A program made the position numbers and the translations under genes. Source: Pseudomonadota bacterium (GTDB taxonomy: Bacteria > Desulfobacterota > Syntrophia > Syntrophales > UBA8958). From it: a stretch of DNA of 47,860 nt. Each line of letters begins with the position of its first letter. The stretch's first letter is position 1. Where the stretch lies: NCBI GenBank assembly GCA_030057915.1, contig JASGUC010000032.1:1-47860 (forward strand), read 5' to 3'. Shown here in pieces: positions 40,158 to 47,860 of the stretch. The notes below the pieces were generated by a model. That model saw nothing but the letters and a program-made list of their open reading frames with translations. It had not been told where the DNA came from and did not search any database.

Positions 40158-41738
40158 ATGCCTTTCATGGATCAAATCCCACTCTTGACGGTTATCGTCG
40201 TCCTGCCCCTGGCGGGGGCCCTCGCGGTCCTGGCGGCGAAGGGCCCGCGAGGCGTTCAGGGGGCGGCCTTAGGGACGACCTTGGCCGTGTTTGTCCTGAC
40301 CCTGCTTCCCCTGTGGTCGTTCCAGCCTGAGCGGGCCGGGTTTCAGTTGGTCGAACGCGTCCCCTGGATCCCTTCCCTGGGCATTTCCTATCACCTGGGC
40401 CTCGACGGACTTTCCCTGTTTCTGTTGCCCCTTACGGGATTCCTCTCCGTCGCCGCCGTCCTCGTTTCCTGGAGGCGGGTCCAGGAGAAGATAAAGGCCT
40501 ATTACGTCTCCTTTCTCGTTCTGGAAACGGGGATGCTGGGGGTGTTCGTCTCCCTGGATGCGGTGTTGTTCTACTTCTTCTGGGAGGCGATGCTGATTCC
40601 CATGTTCTTCATCATCGGGATCTGGGGCGGCGCCAACCGTCGCTACGCCGCATTCAAGTTCATCATCTACACCATGGCGGGGAGCGTGTTTCTCCTGATC
40701 GGCCTGCTCCTCATGGCCTTTCTGCACCTGCGGCTCGGCGGCGTTTTCACCTTCGACATGGTTTCCTGGTTCGGGTTCCATGTGCCCCTCCAGTGGCAGT
40801 ATGGGCTCTTTGTCCTCTTCTTTGTCGCGTTTGCCGTCAAGGCGCCCGTCTTTCCCTTCCATACCTGGCTGCCCGATGCCCACGTGGAGGCCCCCACGGC
40901 GGGGAGCGTCATCCTCGCCGGGGTCCTCCTGAAGATGGGGATATACGGCATCCTGCGCTTCTGCCTGCCCCTGCTGCCGGAAGCGACGGTGTTCTTCACC
41001 CCGGTGGTCATGGCCCTGGGGGTCATCGGCATCGTTTACGGCGCCCTGGTTGCCTACGCCCAGGACGATCTGAAGAAGCTGGTGGCCTACTCCAGCGTGA
41101 GCCACATGGGGCTCATCGTCGTGGGCGTCATGGCGGGAAACCTGGCGGGGATGAAGGGGGGCATCATCCAGATGGTCAACCACGGCCTCAGCACCGGGGC
41201 GCTCTTTATCCTTGTCGGCGCCGTTTACGACCGGCTCCAGACCCGGGAGATGGGCCGCCTGGGCGGGTTGGCGGGGCGGACGCCGGTCCTGGCCGCTTTT
41301 TTCATGATCATGACCCTCTCATCCCTGGGGCTGCCGGGGCTAAACGGCTTTGTCGGGGAGTTTCTGCTCCTGCTGGGGGCGTTCCGGCATTCGTGGTGGA
41401 TCGGCGTCCCGGCGGCCGCCACGCTTATCCTCGGGGCGGTCTATATGCTCTGGATGATGCAGCGGGTCTTCTTCGCGACCTATAGAGGGGGGCGCCTCGG
41501 CGCCGTGGCCGATCTGTCCCGCCGGGAGAGGCTGGTCATGATCCCTCTGACCCTGCTCGTTTTCGGCATCGGTCTGTACCCGTCCTTCCTGACGGACCGC
41601 ATCGACACCGTTTCCCGGCTGCTGACCGCGGCGCCGGCGGCGAGGGTCATGGCGCCCATGACGGCAGACCATTCCCTTGCCTATCACCCCGACCGCCTTG
41701 AGGAGACAAACGATGGCACCGATTTTTCAAGACGTTAA
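40158..41738 (+). CDS. nuoM: NADH-quinone oxidoreductase subunit M (proton pump)
   Basis: This 526-residue antiporter-like subunit shows YFFWEAMLIPMFFIIGIWGG with the channel glutamate, KAPVFPFHTWLPDAHVEAPTAGSVILAG, and YAQDDLKKLVAYSSVSHMGLI with the lysine. About 14 helices are predicted. GAGGAGAGAAG precedes ATG 40158. The C-terminal hydrophilic tail overlaps the start of nuoN by 26 bases. Confidence 0.96.
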   Translation: MPFMDQIPLLTVIVVLPLAGALAVLAAKGPRGVQGAALGTTLAVFVLTLLPLWSFQPERAGFQLVERVPWIPSLGISYHLGLDGLSLFLLPLTGFLSVAAVLVSWRRVQEKIKAYYVSFLVLETGMLGVFVSLDAVLFYFFWEAMLIPMFFIIGIWGGANRRYAAFKFIIYTMAGSVFLLIGLLLMAFLHLRLGGVFTFDMVSWFGFHVPLQWQYGLFVLFFVAFAVKAPVFPFHTWLPDAHVEAPTAGSVILAGVLLKMGIYGILRFCLPLLPEATVFFTPVVMALGVIGIVYGALVAYAQDDLKKLVAYSSVSHMGLIVVGVMAGNLAGMKGGIIQMVNHGLSTGALFILVGAVYDRLQTREMGRLGGLAGRTPVLAAFFMIMTLSSLGLPGLNGFVGEFLLLLGAFRHSWWIGVPAAATLILGAVYMLWMMQRVFFATYRGGRLGAVADLSRRERLVMIPLTLLVFGIGLYPSFLTDRIDTVSRLLTAAPAARVMAPMTADHSLAYHPDRLEETNDGTDFSRR

Positions 41739-43152
41739 CCTCTACTGCCTTCTCCCTGAACTTGTCCTTCTAACCGGGGCCGTGGTCCTCCTCTTCGTCC
41801 GCGGCGCCGGTCGGGGGAGCGCCGCCCTGCCCGTCGCGGCGACGACCGTAATCGTCGCCCTGGCTGCCGTCCCCCTGCTCTGGGGAGAAAGGGCCGTCGG
41901 CTTCGGCGGCATGATCGTGAAGGACAACGGGGCCCTCCTTGCCCAGGCGCTGCTTCTGATCACGGCCCTCGTCAGCTTCGCCGCCGCGGCGGACGCCCTG
42001 CCGGAGCGGAAGAATAACGGCGAATACTACAGCCTCCTCCTCTTTTCCCTCGTGGGGATGGGGATCATGACCGCCGCGGGGGATCTGCTCGTCATCTTCC
42101 TCGGCATGGAGATTCTCGCCCTGTCCCTTTATGTCCTGGTGGGCTTCCTGAAGGTTGTCCGGGCGGGGATGGAAGGGGCCGTGAAATACTTTCTCCTGGG
42201 CAGCGTCGCCTCGGCCGTCTTTCTGCTGGGATTGGCCCTGACCTATGGCGCCACGGGGTCAACGCAACTTGTCGCCTTCACCGCCCCGGCGACCATGCCG
42301 GCCCTGCTGCCGGCGGCGGCGGTTCTACTGGTCGTCGGTCTGGGTTTCAAGATCGCCGCCCCGCCCTTCCATATGTGGGCCCCCGACGTCTATGAAGGGG
42401 CGCCGATCAGCGTCGCCACCTACATATCGGTGGCGCCGAAGATCGCCGCCTTCGTCGTTCTCCTCCGCCTGGCCGGGGAAAGCGCCGGACCGGGTCGGGA
42501 GGCGCTCACCGGGGCCTTCGTCTTCATGTCCGTCGCCGGCATGGCGGTCGGGAATCTCGCCGCCCTCCGGCAGACGAGCCTGGTGCGGATGCTGGCCTAT
42601 TCCGGGATCGCCCAGGCGGCCTACATCCTCATCGGCCTTCCGGCCTTGTCCGCGGGAGGCGCCGCGGCCGTCTCCTTTTACCTCCTGGTCTATATGTTCA
42701 TGAACCTGGGCGCCTTTGCCTCCCTGGCGCATTTATCGCGGCGGCGGACCGGGACGTTGCGGATCGACGACCTGGCCGGCCTGGCATCCCGGGCACCCGG
42801 CCACGCCTTCGCCCTGGCGGTTTTCATGATCGCCCTGACGGGGATACCGCCCACCGGGGGATTCTTCGCTAAATTCTACGTCTTCAAGGCGGGCATACAG
42901 GCGGGCTACCTCGGGGTCGTCCTTGTTGCCGTCGTGGCCACGGTTGTCTCCTGTTTCTATTACCTGCGCGTCGTCATGGTCATGTACGGGGAAGAAGGCG
43001 GCGCGGGGTTGCGAGGCCTGCCGGCGGGGGTGACGATGCTCGGGGCGGCGATCGGGGTCATGGTCGTCATGACGATTCTTACGGGCATCCTGCCCGAGAG
43101 GTTTCTTCAGGCAGCCTCGGCAGCGTTCCCGTTGCTTGCGGCCGGGATGTGA
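41713..43152 (+). CDS. nuoN: NADH-quinone oxidoreductase subunit N (proton pump)
   Basis: The 479-residue third antiporter-like subunit shows LVIFLGMEILALSLYVLVGF, APPFHMWAPDVYEGAPISVATYIS, and RQTSLVRMLAYSGIAQAAYILIG. The start ATG 41713 lies inside the 3-prime end of nuoM and has AGGAG seven bases upstream, better than the earlier ATG 41677. It is the last gene of the operon and faces the convergent zraR-like gene across 22 bases, with no intrinsic terminator between them. Confidence 0.95.
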   Translation: MAPIFQDVNLYCLLPELVLLTGAVVLLFVRGAGRGSAALPVAATTVIVALAAVPLLWGERAVGFGGMIVKDNGALLAQALLLITALVSFAAAADALPERKNNGEYYSLLLFSLVGMGIMTAAGDLLVIFLGMEILALSLYVLVGFLKVVRAGMEGAVKYFLLGSVASAVFLLGLALTYGATGSTQLVAFTAPATMPALLPAAAVLLVVGLGFKIAAPPFHMWAPDVYEGAPISVATYISVAPKIAAFVVLLRLAGESAGPGREALTGAFVFMSVAGMAVGNLAALRQTSLVRMLAYSGIAQAAYILIGLPALSAGGAAAVSFYLLVYMFMNLGAFASLAHLSRRRTGTLRIDDLAGLASRAPGHAFALAVFMIALTGIPPTGGFFAKFYVFKAGIQAGYLGVVLVAVVATVVSCFYYLRVVMVMYGEEGGAGLRGLPAGVTMLGAAIGVMVVMTILTGILPERFLQAASAAFPLLAAGM

Positions 43153-43174
43153 AGGCCGCCCGGCGAGTGGCCTA

Positions 43175-44623
43175 TTACATGAAACCGTATTTCTTGAGCT
43201 TGAGATGGAGGGTGCGACGGGTGACGCCCAGGCGCCGGGCCGCCTCGCTCTTGTTGCCCCCGGCCTCGGCGAGGGTGCGGATTATCGCCTCCCGTTCCAC
43301 CTCGTCAAGAGAGACGGGGCGGCCCTCCCCGGTTGTCCCCCCGGCGGCGGGGAGGGGAGGGATTGCGGCGCCGGTAGCCGCCGCGACGCCGCCGAGGCCG
43401 GAGTCAGCGCCGGCGTCCGCGGGCGCGGGTGGTTCCGGCGCCGCGCCCGGCGTCGTGCTCAAAGACAGTTCCGCCTCCTCCAGATAGTCCCCCCGGGACA
43501 GGACCACCCCCCGTTCCACGGCGTTCATCAGCTCCCGGACGTTGCCCGGCCAGGGATGACGGCGGAGGCGGTCCAGGGCCTGAGGGGTGAACCCCTTGAT
43601 CCGCCGGTGATTCTTCTCGGCAAAATGTTCGAGGAAGCGCTGGGCCAGTATGGGGATGTCCTCGCGGCGTTCCCGCAGGGGCGGCGCCGTGAGCGCCACG
43701 ACGTTGAGGCGGTAGAAGAGGTCCTCCCGGAAACGGCCGGAGGCGATCTCCTCGGCCAGGTCGCGGTTGGTGGCGGCGATGACGCGGACGTCCACCTTGA
43801 CGACCTCGCCGCCCCCCACCCGGGTGAACTCCCGCTCCTGGAGGACCCTGAGGAGCTTCACCTGCATGGGCAGGGACATCTCGCTCACCTCGTCGAGGAA
43901 GATCGTGCCCCCGTCGGCCTGCCGGAACTTTCCCTCCTTACGGCGGTCCGCCCCCGTGAAGGCGCCTTTCTCATGGCCGAAAAGCTCCGATTCCAGAAGG
44001 GTTTCCGTGATGGCGGCGCAGTTGATCTTCACGAAAGGCCCCTCCCGGCGCGGGCTGTTGAAATGAATGGCCCCGGCGATCATCTCCTTGCCGGTCCCCG
44101 ATTCGCCGCTGATGAGGACCGTGGCCTCCGAGGGGGCGACTTGGGCCACGGTTTCCAGGAGCCTCGCCATGACCGGGGCGCTGCCGATGAGGTTCCGGCG
44201 GTCGAAGCGGGCGCCCAGGCTCTCCTTCAACAGGACGTTTTCCTCCTTGAGACGGCGGTGCTCCATGGCCCGTTCCATCTTCAGACGCAGTTCGTCGAAG
44301 TCCAGGGGCTTCTGCAGATAGTCGTAGGCCCCCTTCTTGACGGCCTCCACGGCGGTTTCCAGGGAGGCGTAGGCGGTCATGACGATGACCGGGATGGCCG
44401 GATTGATGGCCTTGATCTCCACCAAGGCCTCCAGGCCGGAGATCCTCAGCATTCGGATATCCATGAGAACCAAATCGAATGGCCGCTCCCGGACGGCAGC
44501 GATGGCCGTATCCCCGTCGTCGGCCTCCCGGATCAGGTATCCCCAGCCGGAAAGCAGGGTCTTGAGCATCGTGCGGTGGGCCCGGTCGTCATCCACCACG
44601 AGGATCGTATCCTTCTCCTTCAC
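43175..44623 (-). CDS. zraR: ZraR/AtoC-type sigma-54 response regulator
   Basis: The protein has 482 residues. The receiver is LVVDDDRAHRTML with the phospho-acceptor in LVLMDIRMLR, then VIVMTAYAS and YLQKPLD. The AAA+ domain has GESGTGKEM, an intact GAFTGA, and GGTIFLDEVSEM. A Pro/Ala-rich linker leads to the Fis-type helix-turn-helix NKSEAARRLGVTRRTLHLKLKKYGF. The start is GTG 44623, with AGGAGG eight bases upstream on the minus strand. It lies directly downstream of a membrane histidine kinase gene, its likely partner, and next to a zraP-like gene with a sigma-54 promoter, its likely target. The Zra name rests on this gene set. Confidence 0.88.
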   Translation of the reverse strand: MKEKDTILVVDDDRAHRTMLKTLLSGWGYLIREADDGDTAIAAVRERPFDLVLMDIRMLRISGLEALVEIKAINPAIPVIVMTAYASLETAVEAVKKGAYDYLQKPLDFDELRLKMERAMEHRRLKEENVLLKESLGARFDRRNLIGSAPVMARLLETVAQVAPSEATVLISGESGTGKEMIAGAIHFNSPRREGPFVKINCAAITETLLESELFGHEKGAFTGADRRKEGKFRQADGGTIFLDEVSEMSLPMQVKLLRVLQEREFTRVGGGEVVKVDVRVIAATNRDLAEEIASGRFREDLFYRLNVVALTAPPLRERREDIPILAQRFLEHFAEKNHRRIKGFTPQALDRLRRHPWPGNVRELMNAVERGVVLSRGDYLEEAELSLSTTPGAAPEPPAPADAGADSGLGGVAAATGAAIPPLPAAGGTTGEGRPVSLDEVEREAIIRTLAEAGGNKSEAARRLGVTRRTLHLKLKKYGFM

Positions 44624-44678
44624 CGGTAATGCCTCCTCTCGATTGTCGCCCGTTGAAAACAGGGGAAACGCCCCCGTG

Positions 44679-46394
44679 TCATCCCCGGGGCAGATGGAGC
44701 ACCGCCCGGGTCCCTTTTCCCCGCTCGCTCTCCATCGTTATCTCTCCGCGGTGCGCCGTCACGATATTCTGGACGATGGCCAGCCCCAGTCCCGTTCCCG
44801 CGGGTTTGGTGGTAAAATAAGGGTCGAAGATCCGCTCCAGATCCGCCGCGGCGATGCCGACGCCGGTGTCGGAGATCTCGATCCGGATCCCTCTTTCCCC
44901 TTCCTCCCCGGCCGAGACGGAAAGGACGCCGCCGCGATCCATGGCCGTCAGGGCATTCAGGAAGAGGTTGAGGAAGACCTGCTTCATCCCGTCCCGGTCA
45001 AAGGGGATTTCGGGCAGCGGGGGCAGGGTCCTTGCCACGACGATCCCTTTGGCCGCCAGGTCGCCGGCGACGATCTTCAGGCATTCCTCGATCAGCGCGT
45101 CGATCCGGCCCGGAGCGGGCCTGAGGATCGCGGGACGGGCGAATTCCAGCAGTTGGCCGATCACCCGGTTGAGACGCTCCACCTCGCCGATCATGATCTC
45201 CGCCGTTTCTCTGTCGTCCGGAACATCCCCATATCTCTCCCGGAAGTAGGTGGCGAAGCCCTTGAGGGAACTCAGGGGATTGCGTATCTCGTGGGCGATT
45301 CCGGCGGCGAGGCTGCCCAGGGCGGCAAGATGCCTGCTTCTGGCGATCTCCTCCTGCAGGGTCCGGAGGTCGGAGATGTCCCGAAAGAGGATGACCTGTC
45401 CCATCGCTTCGCCTGCGGGCGTCTGGAGCCGGGAGACGATGATCTCCAGCGGCGCCGTCCGACCGTCCGGGAAGCGATGCCTCACCTCCCGGACGATCGG
45501 TTCCCCCGCCGTCGCGGCGCTCGCGACGATTGCCCGACAGGCCGGGGGGAGGACCGTCGCGGCGGATCGCGGTGGCGTTTCCCCTTCCGGGATCGCCAGG
45601 ATGGCGGCGGCGGTCTTGTTGCAGGCCATGATCGCCCCCTGGGGATCCACGGCGATGAGCCCCATAGGCATGTTTTCCATGAGATGGTCCGAGAAGGCCC
45701 GGGCCCGGAACAGGGATTTCCGGGTGGCCTTGTAGCCTTGGGCCAGGAGCAGGGAAACGACCCCGGAGAGCCCCACCATGACCATCGCCACTCCCATCCA
45801 GATGGTGTGTTGCTCGTCGGCCCGACGGGCGGCGAGGACCGGCCCCATATCCAGGCCGACGAAGATCACCAGCCCCGACGGCATCCCGGGGGCGTCCGGC
45901 TTCTTCCGCCAGATGGGGAAGGGGCCGGGGGTAGGGGCGAAACCCCGGTACACCTCGAAGGTATCGGCCCCCTCTTCGTTGGCCACCTGACGCCACTGAG
46001 CGGTCTTGACGGCGACGAGGCGGTTCAGGTCGAGGTTGGCGCCGTAGAAGTCGCCGATCCGGTACGGGTCGCTGTCGGCCAGGATGGTCCCGGTGGCGTC
46101 CGTTATGATGAAGTAATCGATGCCCGGCTGCTGCGCCGTCTCGATGAGGAGCTTCTGGAGCTGGAAGGCGTCCCAGCGCAAGCCGGCGCCGGTGCGGGCC
46201 CCGGCCTCGAAGGATCGGATCAGCGCCTCGCCCTTCTCCACCAGCAGCCGGGTGGTTTCCTCTCTTTGCCGATTCAGGCTCTGCACGGTCATGAAGGCGA
46301 ACAGGGGCGTCAGCACCAACGCCGCCCCGATGATGAACCATGGGGAGAGGATGGTCCAGGACCAGCCCTGGCGTGTCGAGACCTTTTTCTCCAT
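44679..46394 (-). CDS. zraS: ZraS-like membrane sensor histidine kinase
   Basis: The protein has 571 residues. A first membrane helix (LSPWFIIGAALVLTPLFAFM) and a second (TIWMGVAMVMVGLSGVVSLLLAQ) frame a periplasmic sensor domain of about 190 residues, containing QPGIDYFIITDATGTILADS. A cytoplasmic PAS domain (MPMGLIAVDPQGAIMACNKTA), a HisKA domain with the H-box SLAAGIAHEIRNPLSSLKGF, and an ATPase domain with DTGVGI and GTGLGLAIVQNIV follow. The layout fits the ZraS/HydH group, which responds to zinc or envelope stress. No clear Cys or His metal cluster was noted in the sensor loop, so the signal is open. It is 55 bases upstream of the regulator gene, in the same transcript. Confidence 0.87.
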   Translation of the reverse strand: MEKKVSTRQGWSWTILSPWFIIGAALVLTPLFAFMTVQSLNRQREETTRLLVEKGEALIRSFEAGARTGAGLRWDAFQLQKLLIETAQQPGIDYFIITDATGTILADSDPYRIGDFYGANLDLNRLVAVKTAQWRQVANEEGADTFEVYRGFAPTPGPFPIWRKKPDAPGMPSGLVIFVGLDMGPVLAARRADEQHTIWMGVAMVMVGLSGVVSLLLAQGYKATRKSLFRARAFSDHLMENMPMGLIAVDPQGAIMACNKTAAAILAIPEGETPPRSAATVLPPACRAIVASAATAGEPIVREVRHRFPDGRTAPLEIIVSRLQTPAGEAMGQVILFRDISDLRTLQEEIARSRHLAALGSLAAGIAHEIRNPLSSLKGFATYFRERYGDVPDDRETAEIMIGEVERLNRVIGQLLEFARPAILRPAPGRIDALIEECLKIVAGDLAAKGIVVARTLPPLPEIPFDRDGMKQVFLNLFLNALTAMDRGGVLSVSAGEEGERGIRIEISDTGVGIAAADLERIFDPYFTTKPAGTGLGLAIVQNIVTAHRGEITMESERGKGTRAVLHLPRG

Positions 46395-46648
46395 GTCTGC
46401 CTGCCCCGGTAGTAGGGTGGATACTTTTTAGACGCTTGAATAACATAGGCGGATAACTATTAGCCAGTTTTTTTCTTTTCCCTGGCCCCAAGGAGGGGCC
46501 TTCCTGGTTAGTCGAGTAATAAATGAGTATAATCCAGGGCATGCCATGTATGTGTCGCTGTGGCACAGCGGTTGCAGTATCTCACCGCAAAGAGAAAAGA
46601 GAATGACCGGGAACGAAAACAAAAAACGATATTGGAAAGGAGATCGAG
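46395..46648. other. Divergent regulatory region between zraS and zraP
   Basis: This 254-base region serves both genes. Near 46482-46500 lies an inverted repeat (GGCCCC, five bases, GGGGCC). Two GAGTA boxes occur near 46514 and 46525, followed by the sigma-54 promoter at 46561. No sigma-54 site pointing toward zraS was found, so the kinase-regulator pair may use another promoter. Confidence 0.6.
46561..46575 (+). promoter_or_regulatory. Sigma-54 (-24/-12) promoter of the zraP-like gene
   Basis: TGGCAC-AGCGG-TTGC matches the RpoN consensus exactly, including spacing and the following A. Transcription would start near 46587, about 60 bases before the zraP-like start codon. The adjacent NtrC-family regulator is the natural activator, as ZraR is for zraP in enteric bacteria. 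Confidence 0.9.
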
Positions 46649-47161
46649 ATGAGAAAAGAACTAACGACAATTTTCATGGTCCTCGTGATTCTGGCCCTGG
46701 CGACCACGTCCTTCGCCTACGGTTGGGGTCAGGGGCCGCACGGCGGCAGGGGACCCGGCTATGGCCCCTGTCAGAGCGGCGATATCCGAGGTTTGGCGGG
46801 CATTGACCTGACGGCGGAGCAGGAAGGCAAGATCAGGTCCCTGCGGGAGGCCCATTTAAGGGAGATCAAGCCGCTTCAGGACCAGCTTTTCAGCAAACGG
46901 GGAGAATTGAAGCTCCTGTGGCTCCAGCAGCAGCCCAGCGAGGAGAAGATCACGGCGGTGCGGAAGGAGATCCGCCGCCTGCGCGATCGGCTTCAGGACC
47001 GGCAGACGAGCTATCGCCTGTCCGTATTGAAGGTCTTGACCCCGGAACAGCGGACCAAGGTCCAGACCTACGGCGCCATGAAGGGCTTCGGGCCGGGCAA
47101 GGGGTTCACCCGCGGCGGCGGCTGCGGCGGCTATGACGTGGGTCCCCGGGGCGGCAGGTAA
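46649..47161 (+). CDS. zraP: ZraP-like periplasmic stress/metal-binding protein
   Basis: The 170-residue exported protein of the Spy/CpxP/ZraP family has a signal peptide ending near TSFAYG. A Gly-rich section with HGG and PC follows, then a helical core DLTAEQEGKIRSLREAHLREIKPLQDQLF and EKITAVRKEIRRLRDRLQDRQ typical of the family. The LTPEQRTKVQ repeat closes the core, before a Gly-rich tail with GGGCGGYDVG. One cysteine lies in each Gly-rich end, placed to bind metal. In enteric bacteria ZraP is a zinc-binding chaperone that restrains ZraS. AAAGGAG precedes the ATG. The sigma-54 promoter and terminator make it a one-gene unit. Confidence 0.88.
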   Translation: MRKELTTIFMVLVILALATTSFAYGWGQGPHGGRGPGYGPCQSGDIRGLAGIDLTAEQEGKIRSLREAHLREIKPLQDQLFSKRGELKLLWLQQQPSEEKITAVRKEIRRLRDRLQDRQTSYRLSVLKVLTPEQRTKVQTYGAMKGFGPGKGFTRGGGCGGYDVGPRGGR

Positions 47162-47227
47162 CCCGAAAGGCCGCCGTCGGACCCAGGACGGCGGGCGAAG
47201 AAGTATCCCTTCCCCCTGAACCTTACC

Positions 47228-47261
47228 GACCCTCCTCCCTTCCGGAGGAGGGTCCTTTTTT
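47228..47261 (+). terminator. Intrinsic terminator after zraP
   Basis: GACCCTCCTCC (47228-47238) pairs perfectly with GGAGGAGGGTC (47244-47254) around a 5-base loop. The stem is followed by C and six Ts. This is the clearest terminator of the window, 67 bases past the zraP stop. Confidence 0.95.
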
Positions 47262-47860
47262 GCCTTCCTCGATGTCGCGGTCGCCGTGGGCCTCCCGGGC
47301 TTTGCATAACGAGGCTTCCTCGCGAATACCCTGTCATGGATATGAAACCTTCATGACGGTGTCCGACACAAAGCGGCATGAAAATGCGTGAACCATCCCC
47401 TCCTTAATCCTCCCCTTGAAGGGAAAATAAAAGTGAGGAAAGTCAATTGTATGCGTGCGCATTTTCAGGTGAAATAACGTTCTTGTTTGGCGCCGCTAAA
47501 GCCCAATTTTCCTCGGGGAGGCCTTTGAAAAAACCGCTGCCCAGGCCTGTCGGGCTTGCGCCGGCAAAAGGAAAGCGGTTGAAGGCGTCGGGTTCCCGCT
47601 TTCCCGGGAGGGGCCATATGGAGGACAAAACGGGGTTTTGCAATGGTCTCCCGGGAGATTTCAGCCCTTTCGCCGCGGCGCCGGAGATAGGGGCGGCATG
47701 GATTCCCGGGACATGCTCCCGTTGTAACCATTAGAACGGATGTTCCAGGCAGAAAATTTACAATATCTTGATTATATTGAGGAATGTGTTTTTAGGGGGC
47801 GATTATGTAGTCACTAATTTATATTTATAAAGAAAAATAATGCTTGACAATCAGCTTGTA
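47262..47860. other. 599-base right-hand end without a recognised gene
   Basis: It contains the second copy of the nuoA leader block (47351-47480) and a degenerate MITE end (47518-47535). An inverted repeat AACCGCT/AGCGGTT (about 47534 and 47574) is also present. The last 120 bases are AT-rich and hold a TTGACA hexamer at about 47844 that could be the -35 box of a gene beyond the window. Short open frames here look random. Confidence 0.65.
47351..47480 (+). repeat. Second copy of the nuoA leader block
   Basis: It shares with 28195-28330, in the same order, TCATGACGG, CACAAAG-GG-ATGAAA, CCATC-CCTCC, CCTCCCCTTGAAGG, AATTGTATG and CAGGTGAAAT. The palindrome of the first copy is degraded here, and no ATG follows the ribosome-site-like end. 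It may be an orphan duplicate or the leader of a lost gene. Confidence 0.65.

Noticed and set aside
47447..47734. Overlapping open frames at the right-hand end
   Set aside because: They show no family resemblance and no ribosome site, and they run through repeat-derived sequence.

Overview
The window is high-GC chromosomal DNA whose only clearly AT-rich parts are the two ends and a few intergenic stretches. Gene content suggests a strictly or facultatively anaerobic, sigma-54-rich proteobacterium-like organism of the Desulfobacterota (Deltaproteobacteria), possibly a Syntrophales-type lineage. The reasons are an MSHA-type pilus locus, a 14-subunit complex I whose NuoF has HydB-type extra iron-sulfur domains, NtrC-family regulators, and many short dispersed palindromic repeats. 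The taxonomic placement is inference only.

Region 1 (about 1-21,400) is a type IV pilus locus in MSHA order. It holds a LexA-like winged-helix regulator behind 24-bp direct repeats, a PilM-PilN fusion (MshI-like), PilO/MshJ, PilP/MshK, secretin MshL, AAA ATPase MshM with LysM/SPOR-like ends, assembly ATPase MshE with an apparent c-di-GMP-binding MshEN domain, and platform protein MshG. After a repeat-filled gap come a sigma-54 promoter, the major prepilin, and three membrane or glycosyltransferase genes (a possible pilin or lipid glycosylation set). On the opposite strand lie the prepilin peptidase, a 749-aa PilX-like tip protein, a PilW-like prepilin fused to a CFI-box C-terminal domain, and two more minor prepilins. 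One locus therefore encodes nearly a whole pilus machine.

Region 2 (about 21,400-28,300) is a looser accessory segment rich in repeats. It carries a VanX-type D-Ala-D-Ala dipeptidase bracketed by identical 29-bp direct repeats, a 222-bp minisatellite in front of a lipoprotein MsrA-MsrB fusion, a DUF1460 NlpC/P60-like amidase, an IS91-family transposase relic, and an orphan sigma-54 response regulator starting at TTG.

Region 3 (28,327-43,152) is a tightly overlapping nuoA-N operon for NADH:quinone oxidoreductase. It has one extra gene, a stand-alone thioredoxin-like [2Fe-2S] protein between nuoE and nuoF, and a long NuoF with an N-terminal [2Fe-2S] domain and a C-terminal 2[4Fe-4S] domain.

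Region 4 (43,175-47,261) is a ZraPSR-type envelope/metal stress module: response regulator and kinase on the minus strand, and a divergent zraP-like gene behind a textbook -24/-12 promoter and ahead of a strong intrinsic terminator. The last 600 bases hold a second copy of the nuoA leader sequence and AT-rich DNA without a visible gene.

At least three families of short interspersed elements occur, including a 133-bp MITE with perfect 17-bp inverted ends and a 5-bp target duplication. No rRNA, tRNA or CRISPR array was recognised.
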